A stretch of 64,000 nt of DNA, taken from NCBI RefSeq assembly GCF_016725325.1, contig NZ_CP068083.1:2356001-2420000 (forward strand), given 5' to 3'. Of the stretch, positions 26,732 through 36,008 are shown in pieces (within the stretch, counting starts at the first letter, position 1; each line of letters starts with the position of its first letter). The notes under the pieces were generated by a model. It saw nothing but the letters and a program-made list of their open reading frames with translations. It was not told where the DNA came from and made no database searches. Position numbers and translations under genes: made by a program. Source of the DNA: Sphingobacterium spiritivorum. Lineage in GTDB: Bacteria; Bacteroidota; Bacteroidia; Sphingobacteriales; Sphingobacteriaceae.

Positions 26732-27295
26732 TTATAATGATTCTATAGTATTCTCTAATTCCTGATACCAGGTTTCTCCATACTCACGGATAAGCGGATC
26801 TTTCAAAAAGCGGTACACAGGTACCTGTAGTTCTTTGCCGAACGAACATGCATCTTTGCAGATATGCCACCTGTCATAATGCAGGACATCAAACTCGGGA
26901 TAATGTGTCGTACGGATAGGATAGAGGTGACATGAAATAGGTTTTTTCCAATGAATTTCACCTTGTTCATATGCTTTTTCAATGGCACATTTTGTTACTC
27001 CGTTTTCCCAGGTAACATATGCGCACTCTTTATTGCCGTCTACGCAGGTTGTTGTCAGATCGCCGTCCACATCAATGACATGAGTACCCTGTTCTTCTAC
27101 AGCCTGGATGCCTTTCTGGGTCATGTAAGGCTTTACTTTCGGATATATTTCTGCCAGGACAGCCAGTTCACTCTCTTTTAGCGGAGCTCCTGAATCTCCT
27201 TCTATACAGCACGCGCCTTTGCATTTGGAAAGGTTGCAAACAAAATCATTTTCAATCAAATCTTCGTGTACCAGGACACTTCCTACTTCTATCAT
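26732..27295 (-). CDS. DUF3109 family cysteine-rich protein
   Basis: A 187-residue cytoplasmic protein of the Bacteroidota DUF3109 family. It holds ten cysteines: C20, C25, C29, C30, C84, C91, C103, C122, C146 and C150. The N-terminal pattern CNLSKCKGACC and the later SCHLYPIR and CKDAC resemble YkgJ-like zinc or iron-sulfur proteins, so metal binding is likely. Its function is not known. It begins four bases from the DUF3108 gene end and is probably in one transcript with it. Confidence 0.85.
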   Translation of the reverse strand: MIEVGSVLVHEDLIENDFVCNLSKCKGACCIEGDSGAPLKESELAVLAEIYPKVKPYMTQKGIQAVEEQGTHVIDVDGDLTTTCVDGNKECAYVTWENGVTKCAIEKAYEQGEIHWKKPISCHLYPIRTTHYPEFDVLHYDRWHICKDACSFGKELQVPVYRFLKDPLIREYGETWYQELENTIESL

Positions 27296-27299
27296 GATG

Positions 27300-28091
27300 T
27301 TATTTTGAATAGCTTACTCGTTGACCTAGTTTATATTTCAAACCTTCAGCTTTGGTAAGTTCCATAGTAATCGAGCCGATTAATATTTCGACTTCGGCCT
27401 TTACCGGAATACGATTTCCATCGTTTGTGACCCAAAGATACAACTGACTGTTTTTCTTAAAAATACGTCCGGGTTTGATCTCTGGGCTAAATTTTATACA
27501 TTCTAATGTGCCAAGCTTGGTTTTCACGTCCTCTACTCCGAGATATTTGATGCCCAGAGAGGCCATTTCATCGTTCAAGAAATAAGTGATTCTGAATGAA
27601 TCTCCTATCTTAAGTTTAGAAAGGTCGAGGTTACGTGAAAAGTAATAAGCGGACAGTAAATCGAAAGTCTGTGGAGTAGGACTTTGAAAAGTCCCTTTTT
27701 TCCCTTTTGCAGATTGCTTCTTATGATCGAAGGTTACATAATCCTGTCTGGTATAGCTTCCTTCGTGAATATCTTCCGTATACAGGTAGGGAAGGAATGT
27801 ACTGCCATCTATATATGAATTGTATTTGTTTTTTACAGTATACAATACCGAGAAAGCCCCGGATGTTGATCCAAAAGCTGTCAATTGAAATGTTTTGGGA
27901 TTACTGAACCGAAGTTTGGAATCGGACACCATCAGGGAGCCTGTAGCGGCTGATACGATACCGTACCTGAGTTTGTATTGTAGTTTTTCTCCCGCTTGAT
28001 AAGATGATTCTTTTAAATACGGGAGCATTTGTGCCGGTGCATTTGAAATGCAGTATAATGCAATAATAAGTAACGTAAAGATTCTTTTCAT
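27300..28091 (-). CDS. DUF3108 family exported protein
   Basis: A 263-residue protein with a signal peptide (residues 1-20, CISNAPAQ) and a predominantly beta-strand body. The motif YQAGEKLQYKLRYGIVSAATGSL and the ending of the chain match DUF3108 proteins, which are periplasmic or outer-membrane-associated and of unknown function. It lies between DUF2480 and DUF3109 genes in the same direction, an order I regard as typical for the phylum. A structural likeness to LolA/LptA-type beta proteins is possible but was not tested. Confidence 0.8.
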   Translation of the reverse strand: MKRIFTLLIIALYCISNAPAQMLPYLKESSYQAGEKLQYKLRYGIVSAATGSLMVSDSKLRFSNPKTFQLTAFGSTSGAFSVLYTVKNKYNSYIDGSTFLPYLYTEDIHEGSYTRQDYVTFDHKKQSAKGKKGTFQSPTPQTFDLLSAYYFSRNLDLSKLKIGDSFRITYFLNDEMASLGIKYLGVEDVKTKLGTLECIKFSPEIKPGRIFKKNSQLYLWVTNDGNRIPVKAEVEILIGSITMELTKAEGLKYKLGQRVSYSK

Positions 28092-28125
28092 ATATCAATT
28101 AAAACTACAATTCTAAAAAACTACA

Positions 28126-28641
28126 TTAAGGCTTTCGCTTGAAAACCGGTACTGTCGAGCATGGTTCACCGTACATTATACTTTTTGCAACTTTGCTTAA
28201 TTTTACCGTAAATGTCACAAAAGCAGACTCTGGAATATGCACATCACCACAACCTTTTACAACAACGCGCTGATCAACAAACTTTGACATATCCAAAGTT
28301 GCTAACTTTTCTTGGAATAACTGGCTTTCCAGTTCTTCTTTTGTTCCAAAAATAACAGTTTTTGCAAAAGGTTCAAGTTTATTTGCTAACAACATGATTG
28401 CCCATGTCGGGATAATGGCATCTGTAGAACAAGTAATGGCAACATGTTTGTCTGTATATCTTGTCCAGTCGTTTTCTTTAATAAATTCTCTGAAGTCTTT
28501 TTCCTTTAATATCAATCCATGAAAAAGATTATCCTTGATGTCATATTCGGTAAGCTCTCCGGCAGGAGCAAGGCTGGCCAGATCAAAGGTTATTAGTCCG
28601 CTTTGTGCTACTTTATTAACGATATTTTCTTGAATTTCCAT
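28126..28641 (-). CDS. DUF2480 family protein
   Basis: A 171-residue cytoplasmic protein of the DUF2480 family, largely restricted to Bacteroidota. The segments TFDLASLAPAGE, GLILKEKDFREFIK and HVAITCSTDAIIPTWAYML-like (here TWAIMLLANKL) identify it. Function is unknown. The start at 28641 (MEIQENIVNKV) is preferred over the ATG two codons earlier at 28647, though both are possible. It lies just past the ppiD terminator. Confidence 0.82.
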   Translation of the reverse strand: MEIQENIVNKVAQSGLITFDLASLAPAGELTEYDIKDNLFHGLILKEKDFREFIKENDWTRYTDKHVAITCSTDAIIPTWAIMLLANKLEPFAKTVIFGTKEELESQLFQEKLATLDMSKFVDQRVVVKGCGDVHIPESAFVTFTVKLSKVAKSIMYGEPCSTVPVFKRKP

Positions 28642-28659
28642 GATCATAAAAATAAAAAA

Positions 28660-28682
28660 AGCCGGACAAATACTGTCCGGCT
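28660..28682 (-). terminator. Terminator of ppiD
   Basis: AGCCGGACA pairs with TGTCCGGCT around a five-base loop and is followed on the minus strand by a run of T. It lies 21 bases past the ppiD stop. Confidence 0.85.
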
Positions 28683-28703
28683 ACAAAGTTACTTAATTAT
28701 ATT

Positions 28704-30815
28704 CTAAAAGAATCTAATGCGATTGTCATCAATCTTAGCTTTATCCTGAAGTGCTTTGAAGATAGAGTTCCATGAACGTTGCGCTTTAGAAGCGATCAAC
28801 TGTTTCTGTTGTGCTTTGATCTCTGTTGCTACCTGGTTTTTAGGATTTACAAATCCGTTTACCTGTACAACATATACACCCTGATTTCCTTTGATCGCTG
28901 TTGAAGGTTTGTTTGGCTGTAATCCAAATACAGTACCTACAACTGCGTTTTCCAATGCTACTCCCGGGATAACAGGATTTGCTAATACTATGTTTTCAAC
29001 CTGAATAGGTGATTTACCTAATTTCTGACCAACCTGATCAATTGAAGATGCTCCTTTCAAAGCATTTTCTGCTTTTTCTTTCAGTTGTCTGGCTTTTACC
29101 AGATTTCTTACCGGAGTTTCAATATCAGCTTTAATAGCTTCCAAAGGAAGAAGTCCTTTTGGTTGAATATCTGCCAGACGAGCAACGATAAAAGTATGAT
29201 CTGTTTCATAAACTTTATCTGTTACATCTCCTTTTTTGGCATCAAATGCCCATCTCAACAATTCTCTTGGTACTTCGTTGCCATCTAACGTATTGTCCAT
29301 TGCAGTAACACGTTTTGCTGTTGCATCTTTCAAACCTTGTTTCGCAGCCAGAGCTGTGAAATTATCTTTATCCAAAGCAGAGAAGAAGCTGTTTGCTTTT
29401 GCATATGCTGCATCGATTGTTTCTTTACCACTTGAAATGGCTTTATCTACAATGGCAGCTTTTACTACTTTAGAGTTTCCGACTTGTTTTTCGATTTTTA
29501 CAATGTGTACACCGAACTGACTGTTTACGATCAATACATCTCCAGTCTTGCCTTCGAATACTGCTTTGTCAAATTCAGGAACCATTCTTCCTCTTCCAAA
29601 TGTTCCAAGATCACCTCCGTTTGCTTTGCTGCCTTCGTCCTGACTGAACTGAATAGCCAATGGACCGAATGCTTCGCCTTTTGCAATCAGATTCTTAATA
29701 GAGTCTGCTTTGGCTTTAGCTTTGTCAACACCGCCTTCTGCAGTCGGGTTTAATAAGATATGACTTGCTTTTACCGAATCAGGGCTGAAAGTAGCATCTT
29801 TGATTTTAGCGATTTCGTATACGCCATTTGAAAGAAACGGACCTACTGTAGCACCTACCGGAGCATTGAACAATACGGAATCAAGAGCAGGGCTTACCTG
29901 ACCTTTTTTCAGATAAGTGTACGGATATTTTGTATCTGAGTTTACACTTGCAAATAAAGAGTCATTTGTAGATGCAGCAAGATCCGCTTTTAATTTCTGA
30001 ACAACAGCTAATGTTGCAGCTGTATCTCTTTGATTAGGGCGTCCGTCTACAAGTACATACTCAATAGAGCGTGTTTCTTCAGGATTTTTGAATGCATTTT
30101 TATTTTCATCGTAGTACTCTTTATAGTCTGCATCTGTCAGTTTGATGTCAGCATCTTTGATAGAAGAGTAGTCTAACAATACATATTTAAAGTTTGCAAG
30201 TTTGTTACGTTGAATGTAATCGTCATTTGCTTCCAGAGAAGTGACGTAAATGCTGTTGTTAAGCAGGTTTGTGTATTTGGTGCCCATACGCTCGTCACGT
30301 ACGCTTTCCAGTAACATTTCCCATTGTTGCTGCATTTCAGGGGTGCCTTCACTTTTCAATCTGCTCAGGAACATATTCAGTTGTGCTTTGTCAAACTGAC
30401 CCGTCTGAGGGTTTGTGAAAGCCTGAACGACCTGATAAGATGGGTTTGGACCATTTACCAATGCATTCAATTCGTCTTTACCTACTGACAAACCGATTTT
30501 CTCAACTTCCTGTTTTAGAATTTCTTTGGTTACAAATTGATTCCATACTTGCTGAACGGCATAATTTTTCATTTGCGGGGTGAGGCTTCCTCCACCCATT
30601 TGTTGTTGGAACATTGCTGATGCTTGTTCAACCTGAACATTGAAATCAGGGTAGCTGATTGATTCTCCATTGACGCTTCCTACCTGATTCTTTGAGTCGG
30701 CCAAAAAAGGCGCTCCAGTACGTACAACGTCTCCTAACAAAAATGCAACAATTGCAATACCGATAACGGTTACGATCAAACCCGCACGGTTTCGCAAAAA
30801 GGTCATTAATCCCAT
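28704..30815 (-). CDS. ppiD: Peptidyl-prolyl isomerase, PpiD/SurA family
   Basis: A 703-residue folding factor anchored in the inner membrane. It has one N-terminal membrane span (residues 11-32), a SurA-N-like chaperone domain at about 45-240, a parvulin-type rotamase domain at about 345-445 (KASHILLNPTAEGG, then GGDLGTFGRGRMVPEFDKAVF) and a second, degenerate domain towards the C-terminus. It acts in the periplasm on newly exported outer membrane proteins. It sits upstream of nothing in its own transcript because the terminator at 28660 follows; lptC is the next gene on the 5' side, 156 bases away. Confidence 0.9.
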   Translation of the reverse strand: MGLMTFLRNRAGLIVTVIGIAIVAFLLGDVVRTGAPFLADSKNQVGSVNGESISYPDFNVQVEQASAMFQQQMGGGSLTPQMKNYAVQQVWNQFVTKEILKQEVEKIGLSVGKDELNALVNGPNPSYQVVQAFTNPQTGQFDKAQLNMFLSRLKSEGTPEMQQQWEMLLESVRDERMGTKYTNLLNNSIYVTSLEANDDYIQRNKLANFKYVLLDYSSIKDADIKLTDADYKEYYDENKNAFKNPEETRSIEYVLVDGRPNQRDTAATLAVVQKLKADLAASTNDSLFASVNSDTKYPYTYLKKGQVSPALDSVLFNAPVGATVGPFLSNGVYEIAKIKDATFSPDSVKASHILLNPTAEGGVDKAKAKADSIKNLIAKGEAFGPLAIQFSQDEGSKANGGDLGTFGRGRMVPEFDKAVFEGKTGDVLIVNSQFGVHIVKIEKQVGNSKVVKAAIVDKAISSGKETIDAAYAKANSFFSALDKDNFTALAAKQGLKDATAKRVTAMDNTLDGNEVPRELLRWAFDAKKGDVTDKVYETDHTFIVARLADIQPKGLLPLEAIKADIETPVRNLVKARQLKEKAENALKGASSIDQVGQKLGKSPIQVENIVLANPVIPGVALENAVVGTVFGLQPNKPSTAIKGNQGVYVVQVNGFVNPKNQVATEIKAQQKQLIASKAQRSWNSIFKALQDKAKIDDNRIRFF

Positions 30816-30971
30816 AGTTTATAAACTGTATTTTATTGTTTAAATGCTGATTTTTAGTTTAATAATTCACCTACACTAAAAACGAGGTGCAAGATACAAC
30901 TTTTATAAAAAAAAGCGTAATATTTTATTGTTGTTGAAAACTATTCTCCTACTTTTTTTGTTTTACACGGT

Positions 30972-31580
30972 CTAATTGCCAAAAGAAGGGAATGCTGAGT
31001 TGTCCTGAATGTAGTATAAACCTGTTGCATTCTGAATCCGGACATCTTTAAAGTCAGCATCTGATGTAAAAGATGATCCCTGTAGATTACCTCTGCCATC
31101 TTTAAAGAAACCTGTGATCATCACGTGGTTATAAAACGAATCGGAGTTTTCATCATAAATAAGTTCTTCTGTTTTTATGATGGAACCATCAATCCGGGTG
31201 ATGACTACATTCTTTTTGAAGGTAGTTGTTTTCTGCTTTTCCCGCTGGATCGCATAATCCGATACAATCTGTTGACTTTCTTTACCAAGAGCATCATAAA
31301 ATACAATTTTTACGCCTTTTGGAAATTCGTAATTACTTGTTGTGTCATGATGAACGCGCATTTCCGGACTGGTCAGTACCGCTTTTACCAGTGCAGAATC
31401 ACTATATGTAATCGTGACGCCGTAAGAGATGTCTACAGCCTCTCCTTTTTTCATATTGGCGATACGGTCTACTTCTTTAAGATCGGGCTCGCAGGAGTGT
31501 AATAAGATTGCCCCTAACCATAATATTATCGATAGGGGCAGTGTATGTTTTAATATAGAAATGAATGCTGTCATTAGCAA
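30972..31580 (-). CDS. lptC: LPS export protein LptC
   Basis: A 202-residue periplasmic part of the Lpt bridge that carries LPS from the inner to the outer membrane. A hydrophobic N-terminus ends in ILLHSCEPDL, which looks like a lipobox with the lipidated cysteine at residue 30; this suggests a lipoprotein form as often predicted in Bacteroidota. The body (about 45-190) is beta-rich, with the repeated OstA-like element VSDYAIQREKQKTTTFKKNV. The start could be residue 3 (MTAFISILKH). It follows the outer membrane protein gene by six bases, so they are cotranscribed. Confidence 0.82.
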   Translation of the reverse strand: MLMTAFISILKHTLPLSIILWLGAILLHSCEPDLKEVDRIANMKKGEAVDISYGVTITYSDSALVKAVLTSPEMRVHHDTTSNYEFPKGVKIVFYDALGKESQQIVSDYAIQREKQKTTTFKKNVVITRIDGSIIKTEELIYDENSDSFYNHVMITGFFKDGRGNLQGSSFTSDADFKDVRIQNATGLYYIQDNSAFPSFGN

Positions 31581-31586
31581 TCGCTA

Positions 31587-32909
31587 CTAATCATAATTTC
31601 TTCGTGAAAACCACTTGTCATTGAGTGTAAATCCAATATTGAAATTGATATACCGCTCGCGGACAAGATTGTTTGACAAGGTGCCCATCTGTCCAAGTTC
31701 TGCTGAGACATTGATCTTAGAGAATGCACGGGAATAAGGTGTAGACGGTAAAGGAAGACCCATACCTAAAGTGATGGCCATATCTTTGATATCGGTGCCA
31801 TTGATATTCATTTGTGTCTTGTCGTATCTGAATCCGATTCGGTAATCTACCAGGTTCAGGTAGCGGATCGATGAAGGATCAGGTGTGAATTGCCCACCTA
31901 TTGCTACGCCATAGCTTTTCCCCAGTTGTTGTTCGCCTTGTCTTACCTGGAAATCTGACCAGTCAGCATATTTGAAATCTGCACCTACCAGCCATTTGTT
32001 TGATTTCGCAAGTGTAAATCCAACATTATGCTTCAAAGGAAGATTAATGTTTCTGGATCCTTTTTCATTGATGTATGACGTATCCGTAGCAATATTTTCT
32101 ACATCTGAAAGACTTGGTTGCGTACGGGTAATGAGTATGGTAGATTTATCTTTGATCGTATTATTCAGGGAACCTGAGTATCCGACTGTCAGGTTGAGTT
32201 TGTTGCCCAAAGATTTAAAATATTGTACCCCATAGTCCAGTGATGCTCCGGAAAATGAACGAATATTATTTTGTGTCGTATTGTAAGCTCCTAAGCTGTA
32301 CGGGAATTCAATTTTGGAGATATCGGTGAGATTACCAAATATATAACTTACGTTCGCTCCTATGCTGAAACCTTTGAAAGGACTTATTCCGTATCCGATG
32401 AATGCTTTATTCAATCCTCCTTCACCTGAAAGTGTACTTCTGTAAGACAAGGTGTCCAGCGTCTTGATATTATTGTAAGAATAACCTACATCTGAAAAAG
32501 GCAAAAGACCGAAAGCAACACCACCCGCTTTACCCAAAGGAATTCCCATGGTGATATGGCTGAAAGCAAAATCTGCGGTATTATCTGCAGCACTTCCTTT
32601 TTCCAGCTGTGTTACATTTCCGTAAAGTCCGGCATCAAATATGGTATGGTGAAAACCGCTGTAGGAAGCCGGATTGGCTATGTTCATAGTATTTGTTCCG
32701 CCAAGATATCTCAAACCTGTAGAAATTCCTCCCATTGCTCTGGTTTGCGGGAGTAAATCTAGGCGCATCTGACCAATGCCTAATTTGGAATAAGGTGACG
32801 CTGAAGTCGACTTCTGAGCATATACTGCTGTGCCGCAAGACAGGATACCTAATGCAATAAATAATGTCGAAGCTGTCTTTTTCAGCCCTTGTATAAAGTG
32901 TTTCTGCAT
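31587..32909 (-). CDS. Outer membrane beta-barrel protein
   Basis: A 440-residue exported protein with repeated amphipathic beta strands ending in NFNIGFTLNDKWF, as for outer membrane barrels. The start at 32909 (MQKHFIQGLKKTASTL) is chosen since it begins a normal signal peptide ending GTAVYAQ; the longer open frame from 32990 adds 27 unlikely residues. The body begins SPYSKLGIGQMRLDLLPQTRAMGG, reminiscent of OmpP1/FadL-like proteins found in the phylum upstream of lptC. Its substrate is unknown. Confidence 0.8.
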   Translation of the reverse strand: MQKHFIQGLKKTASTLFIALGILSCGTAVYAQKSTSASPYSKLGIGQMRLDLLPQTRAMGGISTGLRYLGGTNTMNIANPASYSGFHHTIFDAGLYGNVTQLEKGSAADNTADFAFSHITMGIPLGKAGGVAFGLLPFSDVGYSYNNIKTLDTLSYRSTLSGEGGLNKAFIGYGISPFKGFSIGANVSYIFGNLTDISKIEFPYSLGAYNTTQNNIRSFSGASLDYGVQYFKSLGNKLNLTVGYSGSLNNTIKDKSTILITRTQPSLSDVENIATDTSYINEKGSRNINLPLKHNVGFTLAKSNKWLVGADFKYADWSDFQVRQGEQQLGKSYGVAIGGQFTPDPSSIRYLNLVDYRIGFRYDKTQMNINGTDIKDMAITLGMGLPLPSTPYSRAFSKINVSAELGQMGTLSNNLVRERYINFNIGFTLNDKWFSRRNYD

Positions 32910-33286
32910 GTTAAAAATTGATATTGATGCCATAATTCCCGTATATGCTATCGCATATTTTTCTATAATACGGGAGACTGTTAGCAACACGCTTGTTCAA
33001 AGTTCCTAAACAGGAAACTCTGTTATCCTCGAAAATACGGTCATGTATTAAACAAAAATCAAGACCTTTACTGGCAACTTTGTGTTGATCCGAATATAAG
33101 GTTTTGAAATACATCTCCGTGCTTATGTTTAACAACAATTCTTGTTTTTTCAGTGATCAGATCCGGATATATTCCTGCTTGAATGTCAGTAGTATCCTGA
33201 TTTTTTCAGTTACAAAACTATCTATTTTTTGATTATTCCGTAAGTTCTATTTGTTAAAAAAGGTTAAAGCTCTTATTTTCAGTTTT
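32910..33286. other. Intergenic region upstream of the outer membrane protein gene
   Basis: A 377-base gap between two genes on the minus strand. One exact minus-strand -7 box (TAGTTTTG, at 33213-33220) is seen about 300 bases ahead of the outer membrane protein start, which would make a long leader. A 75-codon frame here has no recognisable features. Nothing else was recognised. Confidence 0.4.
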
Positions 33287-34270
33287 TTACATAAACTGAA
33301 AGTAGATAATTGCCATAATAATTATAGCATAAAGAGATTCATATATCCATTTATTTTTGGCGTAAGTAAAATAGTAAGCCAAATAAATGGTAATCGGTGG
33401 TGCGCAAAGTAAAAAGTGACTTTCAGAAATGACCGGATTAAGATAAAAGGAACCGATCGCCAAAAGTAACATGAAAAACAGTAACTGGAAGGATTTCCTG
33501 ACATGGACTATACTCTTAAAGAACTGATCTTTCAATATGAGTAAAAAGAGTATCAGAGCAAAAAGTATAGGTACCAATACAAGGTAATCATGGAAGTCCA
33601 TATGTAAGGACTTTGGAAATGAATTCGTAAATGGTTTGAATATTCCAAAAAACTGATCTATACGGCCTAGCCAATAATAAATAACCCCGATAATAAAATA
33701 TATGGTACATAATCCGAGTAATGTTGCAATCCATTCTCTCCAGTTGAAGGGTCTGAAAATAATCAGACTTATCCACAAGAGAATAAACATGACAATAAAC
33801 GGAAAATAGACCAGACTGCCTATTCCGACAATCATACCCAGGTCAAACATGATCCCTTTGATATCCTGATGGTGATAGATATTCAGCAATTTGCTGAGCA
33901 TCCAGATGGAAATAAAGTTACAGATAAGTGTGGGTGAAAGGACTAAAAAAGGAATGAAGAGACTGGCCAGTGTCATGTACATCAATGCTGTCAAAAAACT
34001 CGGTTTGCCCAGAAAATTAAAATTGTTCATGAGCCTGTTGAGTAAAAATGCCTGTATCAGCGTAAGGGCAAGAGTTGTCAGCACATTTGATTGTGGTGCC
34101 AGTGTCAGTCCGAATTGTAAGCCTAAGAGGTTATTAAGCGCAGGCTCAAACAGCATGGGGGTGAGTTCATCCGGAAGATGCAGAAATACACCAAGACATA
34201 ACCCGAGTCCAATTACTGCGAGTAATACGATATTAACAGGTGTAAATTTTCTGAACTGATTGATGATCAT
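33287..34270 (-). CDS. Multispanning membrane protein, DUF6427-like
   Basis: A 327-residue protein with about ten hydrophobic segments and no clear catalytic motif. It resembles the Bacteroidota DUF6427 family: a short N-terminus (INQFRKFTPVNIVLLAVIG), a mid-section of paired spans and the motif IIFRPFNWREWIATLLG near 175-190. The function is unknown. It is flanked by ccmD on its 5' side, 82 bases away, and a long intergenic region downstream. The assignment to the family rests on overall pattern and is moderate. Confidence 0.6.
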   Translation of the reverse strand: MIINQFRKFTPVNIVLLAVIGLGLCLGVFLHLPDELTPMLFEPALNNLLGLQFGLTLAPQSNVLTTLALTLIQAFLLNRLMNNFNFLGKPSFLTALMYMTLASLFIPFLVLSPTLICNFISIWMLSKLLNIYHHQDIKGIMFDLGMIVGIGSLVYFPFIVMFILLWISLIIFRPFNWREWIATLLGLCTIYFIIGVIYYWLGRIDQFFGIFKPFTNSFPKSLHMDFHDYLVLVPILFALILFLLILKDQFFKSIVHVRKSFQLLFFMLLLAIGSFYLNPVISESHFLLCAPPITIYLAYYFTYAKNKWIYESLYAIIIMAIIYFQFM

Positions 34271-34352
34271 TGATCCGGATCTCGTTTATATTAGGCGCTT
34301 AGATGTTATGCAATCAGGGCGTAAACTTTTGTATGTCAACGCCCCGATAAAA

Positions 34353-34565
34353 TTACTTTTTGTTATTTTTCTCTAATTTGCTGATTCTTTTGTCCAGTGT
34401 AAAGAGGTATGCTGCTACACCCAGAAAAATAAGAAGTAAAACCAGAACTACAACCCAGATTTTTCCTGAGCTTCTCAGTCCCGTTGCCATTTCGATTTCA
34501 CCTTGTGCCGAAGCATACAATGACGTACACAAAATGAAGAATATAGATAGAATAGTTTGTTTCAT
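34353..34565 (-). CDS. ccmD: CcmD family protein
   Basis: A 70-residue membrane protein with a signal-like N-terminus (residues 1-20, TSLYASAQ), one membrane span at about 36-56 (IWVVVLVLLLIFLGVAAYLF) and a basic tail LDKRISKLEKNNKK. Size, topology and position 15 bases after ccmC identify it as CcmD, the small partner that holds CcmE and aids heme release in cytochrome c maturation. Sequence similarity in this family is low, so context carries most weight. Confidence 0.75.
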   Translation of the reverse strand: MKQTILSIFFILCTSLYASAQGEIEMATGLRSSGKIWVVVLVLLLIFLGVAAYLFTLDKRISKLEKNNKK

Positions 34566-34580
34566 GAATCTTACTATCGA

Positions 34581-35252
34581 TTAATTAATTTCGTTGTTAA
34601 ATTGTTCGCGCTCGATTAATCTGGCTCTGTAACGGAGTGAACCTATCCATACTCCGATAAGACTCCAGCCTAAACCGGCAGCGTACAATACAGGTCTCAG
34701 ATTGTTGTCCATATCTATGTCACTAAATGTGGAATTACCCCCATTCCCTGGATGCAGAGAATCCGTGAGTCTCGGTAACACATATAGCAGGACGATCATG
34801 ACCGGAAAGGCAAAGATGTTGTAGATAGCCGATATTTTGGCTCTCTTCTGCTCTTCGTCAAGTGCATTTCGCAGTACTAAATAGGCCAGATACATCAGTG
34901 TGGCTATAGCCGAACTATTTAATTTCGGATCTTTTGGCCAGGGATCGCCCCATGTAATATTAGCCCACAGCATACCGGTTCCTAATCCGAGAAAGCAAAA
35001 AATAATCCCTGTATTTACTGCTTCTACAGCAATCAGGTCATATTTCATGTTTCCTGAATTCAGATATTTGACACTATAAATGACGGAGATAAGATAGAGG
35101 GTGAGCATCGCAAACCACATCGGTACGTGGAAATAAACATTTCGGATACTTTCATGGAGTATTGGGAGAGTAGGGACGGGGCCAATTAATCCTGCAACGA
35201 TGGATGCTGCTACTAAAACTACGGCAAGGATTTTCCACCAATTTTTTCTCAT
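34581..35252 (-). CDS. ccmC: Heme exporter/cytochrome c assembly protein CcmC
   Basis: A 223-residue protein with six membrane spans of the heme-handling family. Family landmarks are IRNVYFHVPMWFAMLTLY near 36-53, with the first heme-ligand histidine in YFHVP, and the periplasmic tryptophan-rich stretch ITWGDPWPKDPKLNSSA near 99-115. The last segments GWSLIGVWIGSLRYRARL match CcmC/CcsA. It attaches heme to CcmE. It forms a ccmB-ccmC-ccmD operon here; ccmA is not adjacent. Confidence 0.9.
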   Translation of the reverse strand: MRKNWWKILAVVLVAASIVAGLIGPVPTLPILHESIRNVYFHVPMWFAMLTLYLISVIYSVKYLNSGNMKYDLIAVEAVNTGIIFCFLGLGTGMLWANITWGDPWPKDPKLNSSAIATLMYLAYLVLRNALDEEQKRAKISAIYNIFAFPVMIVLLYVLPRLTDSLHPGNGGNSTFSDIDMDNNLRPVLYAAGLGWSLIGVWIGSLRYRARLIEREQFNNEIN

Positions 35253-35276
35253 TTCAATTCTAAATTTTGTACTGTT

Positions 35277-35936
35277 TTAATCTCTCCAAAGGTAAGGAAA
35301 TAACAATAAAGAAATCGTAACAGTTATCACATTAATCGCAAGTAATACAACAATATGATCCAGACTCTGACTTCTTTCCAGTCCATCCATTGCATTTTTT
35401 GACAAACGGATGAGAACCAGTAACAGCGGAATGATAACAGGAAAACTAAGGATAGCCATTAGTGTACTGTTATTCCCAGCCTTGGAACTGATACCTGATA
35501 CCATGGTAAATACTGATGCAAAGCTGATACTTCCCAGTATCACGGAAATGAAATAGAACAGGGGATCTGCAAGGGGATTCCGGAAGATTATAGCATATAC
35601 ACTGAACGCTATTGCAGATAACAGCATCATGATCAGTGTGTTGTAAATAATCTTGGAAAGAATGATTGCTTTGGCGTCAACTATGGAGTAATAATAAAGT
35701 TGACGGTTTGTGCTCTCCTGTACAAAACTTCTGCTGATGGCATTGATAGATGCAAAAAGCATAATGATCCAGAAGAGGGCATTCCAAACAATGGAATCTA
35801 CGGCTGTAAATGCCTGATAACAGACAAAAACCGTAGATACCACGTAGAGTAAGATGCCATTGATAGCGTATTTAGATCGCCATTCTAACAGTACATCTTT
35901 ATATACTAAAGTCTTAACTTGTTGAAACAAATTCAT
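35277..35936 (-). CDS. ccmB: Heme exporter membrane protein CcmB
   Basis: A 219-residue permease subunit with six membrane spans. The N-terminus (LVYKDVLLEWRSKYAINGILLYV) and the segment RSFVQESTNRQLYYYSI are characteristic of CcmB. It would work with the ATPase CcmA, whose gene is not in this window. It is the first gene of the ccmB-ccmC-ccmD set, 24 bases before ccmC. A -7 promoter box ends six bases before its ATG, so the message is probably leaderless. Confidence 0.88.
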   Translation of the reverse strand: MNLFQQVKTLVYKDVLLEWRSKYAINGILLYVVSTVFVCYQAFTAVDSIVWNALFWIIMLFASINAISRSFVQESTNRQLYYYSIVDAKAIILSKIIYNTLIMMLLSAIAFSVYAIIFRNPLADPLFYFISVILGSISFASVFTMVSGISSKAGNNSTLMAILSFPVIIPLLLVLIRLSKNAMDGLERSQSLDHIVVLLAINVITVTISLLLFPYLWRD

Positions 35937-35942
35937 TCGCTA

Positions 35943-35950
35943 CAAAGATA
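35943..35950 (-). promoter_or_regulatory. -7 promoter box directly before ccmB
   Basis: Minus-strand TATCTTTG matches TAnnTTTG and ends six bases before the ccmB ATG at 35936. It predicts a leaderless transcript for ccmB-ccmC-ccmD. Confidence 0.55.
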
Positions 35951-36008
35951 CTAAAAATCGAATGTGAATAGTGTAGCGAAACGATATATAGCCTTAAGCT
36001 ATATCAGA

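Noticed and set aside
32911..33138. A 75-codon minus-strand frame upstream of the outer membrane protein gene
   Set aside because: No signal, domain or plausible promoter, and it overlaps the start of the outer membrane protein gene in part.
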